DNA of 29,366 nucleotides, from positions 1-29,366 of the forward strand of contig CAJTZQ010000043.1 of the NCBI GenBank assembly GCA_910583795.1. The letters are read 5' to 3'. The position numbers were made by a program, and so were the translations under genes. Numbering within the stretch: position 1 is the stretch's first letter; each line of letters starts with the position of its first letter. Below the pieces are notes generated by a model. That model saw only the letters and a program-made list of their open reading frames with translations, searched no databases and was not told the origin of the DNA. Source of the stretch: an uncultured Muribaculaceae bacterium. GTDB taxonomy: Bacteria > Bacteroidota > Bacteroidia > Bacteroidales > Muribaculaceae. Below are positions 26,066-29,366 of this stretch, piece by piece.

Positions 26066-26102
26066 AAAAAACGTCCAAAAAGATGCAAAAAAACGTCCAA
26101 AA
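26066..26102 (+). repeat. Direct repeat AAAAAACGTCCAAAA, 22 bp apart
   Basis: Two identical 15-bp copies at 26066-26080 and 26088-26102, spaced by about two helical turns, just after the regulator-like gene's stop. The spacing suits binding of a dimer or two tandem monomers. The region to 26258 otherwise holds the inverted repeat at 26106-26208. Confidence 0.6.
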
Positions 26103-26105
26103 CGC

Positions 26106-26208
26106 AATTTTTCATCTGTCGTTTCCTCGCAAAAAATAGCCATATTTTAGCCTCTATTTAACGTAAAGTATTAATATATAAATACATGTAGACGACAGAT
26201 GCAAAATT
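26106..26208. repeat. 17-bp inverted repeats flanking a 69-bp AT-rich spacer
   Basis: Left arm 26106-26122 and right arm 26192-26208 are reverse complements at 16 of 17 positions, including a perfect 10-bp core CATCTGTCGT / ACGACAGATG. No TAnnTTTG promoter box is visible in the spacer in either orientation. It could be a regulatory site pair, a long RNA hairpin or an invertible segment. Confidence 0.65.
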
Positions 26209-26258
26209 TGGAGAAATGGACTTCCCGAAATTAAATTTGCGGAAAAATTTCTCAAGAT

Positions 26259-26672
26259 ATGGAAAAGATATTCTCAATTTTACTTGTCATCCTTTCGATG
26301 ACATGCTCCGTAAATGTTTCATACGCGGATAATGGTGATGAATCAGAAACGCCGTCTTCATCTGAAGATACAACGAATAATGAGAACGGTGGGCGTTTGG
26401 AACGTGACGGGAATCCCAAAAAGCACCGTATGCCGTCAAAACTCTATATCGGGTATTATTATGACGGTATGGGAATCCAGTTTACCCCGTTTGCAGAAAA
26501 ATCTATCTTAATGACAGAAGTCACGGGAATGGAATCTGGCGATTATTTCAGTGCTTCGTTGTCGGAGGATAACTGTTATTATCTATACACCGGCACGCTG
26601 CATGGATCTTACATGATATCCTGTATCACGGAAGACGGTTCCGTTTATTCCGGGATTTTCAATGCTGACTGA
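26259..26672 (+). CDS. Small secreted protein of unknown function
   Basis: A 137-residue protein with a signal peptide (cleavage near SYA-DN, about 24), then a Ser/Glu/Asn-rich, probably disordered stretch to about 55. A compact beta-rich C-terminal domain of about 80 residues includes KLYIGYYYDGMGIQF and ends with SYMISCITEDGSVYSGIFNAD. The general shape (signal, short linker, about 80-residue beta domain ending in '(E/T)DGxxYxGxF') recalls small Bacteroidales secreted families such as DUF3244, but I cannot assign it firmly. It is the first gene of the cassette, 24 bp before the thioredoxin-like/DUF1573 gene. Confidence 0.7.
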   Translation: MEKIFSILLVILSMTCSVNVSYADNGDESETPSSSEDTTNNENGGRLERDGNPKKHRMPSKLYIGYYYDGMGIQFTPFAEKSILMTEVTGMESGDYFSASLSEDNCYYLYTGTLHGSYMISCITEDGSVYSGIFNAD

Positions 26673-26696
26673 CACTTTCAAAGTCACCCGACTATC

Positions 26697-27554
26697 ATGA
26701 AATCATTTCGAATATTGGCATTGATGTTGTTGGTTCTGGCAATAGTTCCCTCCTGCAAGAAATCGGAGAGGGATGTCTATGCCGAGGCTGTTGAGGAATG
26801 GATTGGCAAGGAGATCCTGTTTCCCGACTCCATGATGACCGTCACCGGAGAGATGATTGCCCCACCGACCGCTGACTTTACAATTGTGTCTTACTATGAT
26901 TCCACAGGTTGCACCGGCTGCCGGATGAAACTCCCGTTCTGGAACGAGTTCATGAACAAGGTGGATTCATTGAAACCGTCTCGGAATGTCGCCCTTGTCA
27001 TGATAGCAGGCAGCCCTGATAAAAAGGAACTGTCCTATCTTATCAAACGCGATGCCTTCAGTTATCCTGTAGTGATGGATGCAGATGGAAAAGTCAACGG
27101 TCTTAACCGTTTCCCGGTCGACAACCAGTGCAACACGTTCCTTATCGCAAGTGGCCACAAAGTGTTGCTGATCGGCAATCCGGTGATCAACCGTAAAATC
27201 AGTGATGAATATCTGCGGATAATCGGGGGCGGAGATACCGGGGAGTTATCCGAAGGAGGTCTAATGACATATGAACATGACTTCGGACTGATAACTCCCG
27301 GTGAAAGGGTAAGCCATATCTTTACGTTGAAAAACGAGATCGGTGACACCCTGAAGGTCAGGAAAATCATTTCTTCCTGCGACTGCACCGTCGGCACGGT
27401 GTCAACGATAACAATCCCGCCAAAATCTGACTATACCGTCACAGTTACATTCAATGACACGATGCCCGGCGATTTCTACCGTACGGTAAACCTTTTCTTC
27501 GAAAACCAAAATGAGATTCAATTCGAACTTTCCGGAGAGATCTCAGCCCAATAA
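26697..27554 (+). CDS. Thioredoxin-like / DUF1573 lipoprotein
   Basis: A 285-residue lipoprotein (lipobox VPSC, Cys about 20). The first domain (about 55-180) looks like a thioredoxin/TlpA fold with a CxxC active site, Cys72-Thr-Gly-Cys75 in DSTGCTGCRMK, followed by YPVVMDADGKV. The second (about 193-283) is DUF1573, an Ig-like domain with the typical HDFGLITPGERVSHIFTLKN and SSCDCTVG segments. Such Trx/DUF1573 lipoproteins commonly accompany NVEALA peptides and beta-propeller lipoproteins in Bacteroidales. Periplasmic thiol-disulfide exchange with the Cys-containing peptide encoded 49 bp downstream is a reasonable inference. No catalytic test exists in the sequence beyond the CxxC. Confidence 0.78.
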   Translation: MKSFRILALMLLVLAIVPSCKKSERDVYAEAVEEWIGKEILFPDSMMTVTGEMIAPPTADFTIVSYYDSTGCTGCRMKLPFWNEFMNKVDSLKPSRNVALVMIAGSPDKKELSYLIKRDAFSYPVVMDADGKVNGLNRFPVDNQCNTFLIASGHKVLLIGNPVINRKISDEYLRIIGGGDTGELSEGGLMTYEHDFGLITPGERVSHIFTLKNEIGDTLKVRKIISSCDCTVGTVSTITIPPKSDYTVTVTFNDTMPGDFYRTVNLFFENQNEIQFELSGEISAQ

Positions 27555-27603
27555 CACAATTTTAACCAGAACAGGCATTAGTCTGTCCATAAACCTTATC
27601 AAA

Positions 27604-27843
27604 ATGAAGAAACTTGTTTTTGGAGGGCTTGCAATAGCAGCCCTCACAGCAGGAGGCTTCCTGCTTTCCGAAAGCCGCGCCCAGGCGTATGACTTCACCC
27701 CCACACAGATTTCCAACCTTGAGGCTCTAAGCGGCAATGAAACTCCAGGGGTCGTAAGCTGCAGCGAGTGTAAAAACTCCGTATGCTTTGTATACAGTGG
27801 ATCCACACTCGTAGCGACTTACCACGACAAAAAAAGGGATTAA
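27604..27843 (+). CDS. NVEALA-type small secreted peptide
   Basis: A 79-residue precursor: hydrophobic signal (residues 4-27, cleavage near AQA-YD), then the family signature region ISNLEALSGNE (Asn38-Leu42, a variant of NVEAL), and a short tail with three cysteines (Cys53, Cys56, Cys61 in CSECKNSVC). NVEALA proteins are small exported peptides found in many Bacteroidales, with unknown function and often multiple copies. ATG 27604 is chosen over longer in-frame starts because it gives a standard signal peptide and normal family length. It is probably co-transcribed with the Trx/DUF1573 gene, and an 18-bp inverted repeat follows. A peptide role (signal, bacteriocin-like or structural) is not established. 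Confidence 0.8.
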   Translation: MKKLVFGGLAIAALTAGGFLLSESRAQAYDFTPTQISNLEALSGNETPGVVSCSECKNSVCFVYSGSTLVATYHDKKRD

Positions 27844-27862
27844 AACATATTAAGTTTTCATT

Positions 27863-27955
27863 AAAAATAAATGTGTACATAAAATTCGTAAAAGGTATTT
27901 GATTAATTTATTCAGTAATTATCAATACCGTATGAACATGTACACATTTATTTTT
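27863..27955. repeat. Perfect 18-bp inverted repeats flanking a 57-bp spacer
   Basis: Left arm 27863-27880 and right arm 27938-27955 are exact reverse complements (core ATGTGTACAT / ATGTACACAT). The spacer contains a second, imperfect nested palindrome (GGTATTTGAT ... ATCAATACC). The right arm ends in TTTATTTTT, so a transcript would form a long hairpin with a U-rich 3' edge and may terminate the peptide operon. No flanking target-site duplication is seen. Confidence 0.75.
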
Positions 27956-27999
27956 CAGCAAAACATGCTAAAATTCAAAAGTCATAAACCGCTTATATT

Positions 28000-29022
28000 A
28001 TGAAACTTTCAATAATAGATGCGTTGATTCTTATAACGCTTTCATCATTATTATCAGCATGTCACGATGGCGGAAGCTCTCCAATATTTGAACAGGAAAT
28101 AAAGATTACTCCATTAAAAGAGATAAATCTCGAAGAACATGGTATTCTTAAACCATCACATCTGTTGGTTCTCTCCAACAGTGTCATCGTTACAGGGAAT
28201 GATAATATCATAACGGTTTTTGACCGGGATTTTACTCTCAGGTTCAGAAAAGGCGGGACTGGTCAAGGACCTCAGGAATTCATGCAGATATTTTCTATTG
28301 ATTCCCTTAATGATAATGAAATATGTCTATATGATTCAAACCTTGGAATCGTAAGAGCAATGAATTTCAAAGACTCAACATTAGATATGCGTACCCTGAT
28401 TGATGGGATACCTTTCCGATATCAGGTATCGCCATTAAACGACGATAAATTTCTTTCTTTGAACATTCAGACAGATAATTCTTACGAAATATTGGATAAC
28501 AACGGCATTCTGATTGATTCCTTGTCCTATTGGCCGACAAAACCAGAGAAAATATCGGAATTTACACATCATCTTGCATGTACAGGACCTGCCTGTATTT
28601 CTAAAGACAGGCATATGGCTGTAAGGTCGATATGGGCAAACGGAAAAATTGACTGTTTTGCTATTGATAATACAGGGCTAAAACATTTATGGAATAATGG
28701 TTTTTTTGATATGGAATATGATGTGGAACATTCTTCTGTAGACCTACCCAAAAGTAATGAAAACACCAGAGTAGGATACGTTTATACATCATTTGGGAAA
28801 AATTGTATACTGGCTTCCTATTCAGGATCTTTGATTGATGAGGGGACAGAAATTAAAGAAATACATCAATACAGCCTTGATGGTAAGCCTCAAATAAAAT
28901 ATCTATTGGAAGATGGCATAGGTAGGTTCGTTTATGATGCCATGAACAACCAAATTATAGCATTAGGTTCTCACAATGGTGAAAAGTCTTTTTTAAGAAT
29001 ATATGATATTGGTAAAAACTAA
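28000..29022 (+). CDS. TolB/BF3164-like beta-propeller lipoprotein
   Basis: A 340-residue lipoprotein (lipobox LLSAC, Cys about 21). The body consists of blade-like repeats: LVLSNSVIVTGNDNIITVFD, FRKGGTGQGPQEFMQIFSID, EICLYDSNLGIV and the closing IYDIG. The GxGQGPxEF motif is typical of the six-bladed beta-propeller (BF3164/TolB-like) lipoproteins of Bacteroidales, often next to NVEALA genes. The coding sequence is visibly more AT-rich than the PUL genes, which may point to separate acquisition. Probably surface- or periplasm-facing. Function unknown; binding of the neighbouring peptide is a testable guess. Confidence 0.78.
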   Translation: MKLSIIDALILITLSSLLSACHDGGSSPIFEQEIKITPLKEINLEEHGILKPSHLLVLSNSVIVTGNDNIITVFDRDFTLRFRKGGTGQGPQEFMQIFSIDSLNDNEICLYDSNLGIVRAMNFKDSTLDMRTLIDGIPFRYQVSPLNDDKFLSLNIQTDNSYEILDNNGILIDSLSYWPTKPEKISEFTHHLACTGPACISKDRHMAVRSIWANGKIDCFAIDNTGLKHLWNNGFFDMEYDVEHSSVDLPKSNENTRVGYVYTSFGKNCILASYSGSLIDEGTEIKEIHQYSLDGKPQIKYLLEDGIGRFVYDAMNNQIIALGSHNGEKSFLRIYDIGKN

Positions 29023-29119
29023 GTACTTGTCTATACTAATTATCATCACATGTTGAAATGTAAAATCGACATTATAGAGGACATCATAAAACGGAGTACT
29101 GTGTTTTAATATTTATCAG

Positions 29120-29366
29120 GTGAAATTATATATAATTATACTGTCTGCGATTATGTGCAGCTGTATGTCCCATGTATCGGATAATTTTCGGTTGGAACAT
29201 GCGTTGGAATATGCCGGGGAGAATGCCCCTGAGCTTCGGAAGGTGCTCACTCATTACGGGGACAGCACTGAAAAACTCGCTTCCGCCGAATTCCTTGTCC
29301 GCAACCTTCCCCACTGGTTCTCATGGAAAGACAACGGGGAGCTCGATTCAATCGAGACCCTTCTCC
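29120..29366 (+). CDS. Lipoprotein, 3' end cut by window (possible transglutaminase-type N-terminus)
   Basis: An open frame of 82 codons runs off the window end. From GTG 29120 it reads as a short signal with a Cys-rich lipobox region (SAIMCSC, Cys about 13 or 15). The helical sequence NFRLEHALEYAGENAPELRK, then VLTHYGDS and SAEFLVRNLPHWFSW, follows. This 'AGENxxELxKVLxHY..D...AxFLxxNxP' pattern is the N-terminus of a family of Bacteroidales lipoproteins that carry a transglutaminase-like domain further on, but that domain is outside the window. GTG is preferred because the in-frame stop at 29087 and the signal peptide leave no ATG with a proper leader; ATG 29153 would remove it. Confidence 0.6.
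   Translation, partial: MKLYIIILSAIMCSCMSHVSDNFRLEHALEYAGENAPELRKVLTHYGDSTEKLASAEFLVRNLPHWFSWKDNGELDSIETLL

Noticed and set aside
27511..27603. Longer N-terminus for the NVEALA peptide
   Set aside because: It overlaps the upstream DUF1573 gene and would bury the signal peptide; ATG 27604 gives the standard leader.
27863..27955. Insertion sequence or complete mobile element
   Set aside because: There is no transposase and no target-site duplication; kept only as an inverted-repeat structure.

Overview
The window looks like a chromosomal segment from a gut Bacteroidales, most likely Muribaculaceae or a close relative. This is inferred from gene families and style, since no rRNA is present. 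Supporting signs are a SusC/SusD pair, two head-GIN (DUF2807) proteins, an NVEALA-type small secreted peptide, many short lipoprotein signal peptides, A/T-rich start contexts without Shine-Dalgarno sequences, and several TAnnTTTG (-7 type) promoter boxes. No tRNA, rRNA, insertion sequence or CRISPR array is visible.

Left part (1-7054): imperfect tandem repeats of about 107-122 bp (1-420) lead to a membrane-anchored TPR/helix-turn-helix regulator-like lipoprotein (689-2368). Next come a two-gene head-GIN operon (2570-4609, terminator 4722-4750), an OmpA-family lipoprotein with a glycine zipper (4893-5597, terminator 5622-5657) and, convergently, NADP-type glutamate dehydrogenase gdhA (5711-7054, minus strand). 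A 653 bp AT-rich spacer (7055-7707) with repeated short motifs separates gdhA from the next operon.

Middle part (7708-23979): one co-directional polysaccharide-utilisation locus (PUL), closed by a 24-bp-stem terminator at 24005-24060. Gene order is ROK sugar kinase, SusC, SusD, strong hairpin, GH92 alpha-mannosidase with a C-terminal PA14 domain, endonuclease/exonuclease/phosphatase (EEP) lipoprotein, alkaline phosphatase, GH63/trehalase-like alpha-glycosidase, GH125 exo-alpha-1,6-mannosidase, and a three-domain protein (metallophosphoesterase + PA14 + PI-PLC/GDPD-like). Four predicted phospho-ester hydrolase domains beside two alpha-mannosidase families suggest the locus handles a phosphorylated or phosphodiester-linked mannoside. 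Candidates are fungal phosphomannan, capped phospho-mannose N-glycans, GPI-anchor glycans or phosphatidylinositol mannosides. SusCD would import the glycan, periplasmic and lipid-anchored enzymes would strip phosphate and mannose, and the ROK kinase would phosphorylate the free sugar. No endo-glycanase, SusE/F-like binding protein or classical PUL regulator is seen inside the locus.

Right part (24061-29366): a second TPR/TM/HTH regulator-like lipoprotein (24345-26036) precedes a cassette of small secreted or lipid-anchored proteins: a 137-aa secreted protein, a thioredoxin-like/DUF1573 lipoprotein, a 79-aa NVEALA-type Cys-containing peptide, a TolB/BF3164-like beta-propeller lipoprotein, and the start of a further lipoprotein cut by the window end. 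Two inverted-repeat structures of similar size (26106-26208 and 27863-27955) sit in the spacers of this cassette. It resembles a recurrent but poorly understood Bacteroidales peptide/beta-propeller module.
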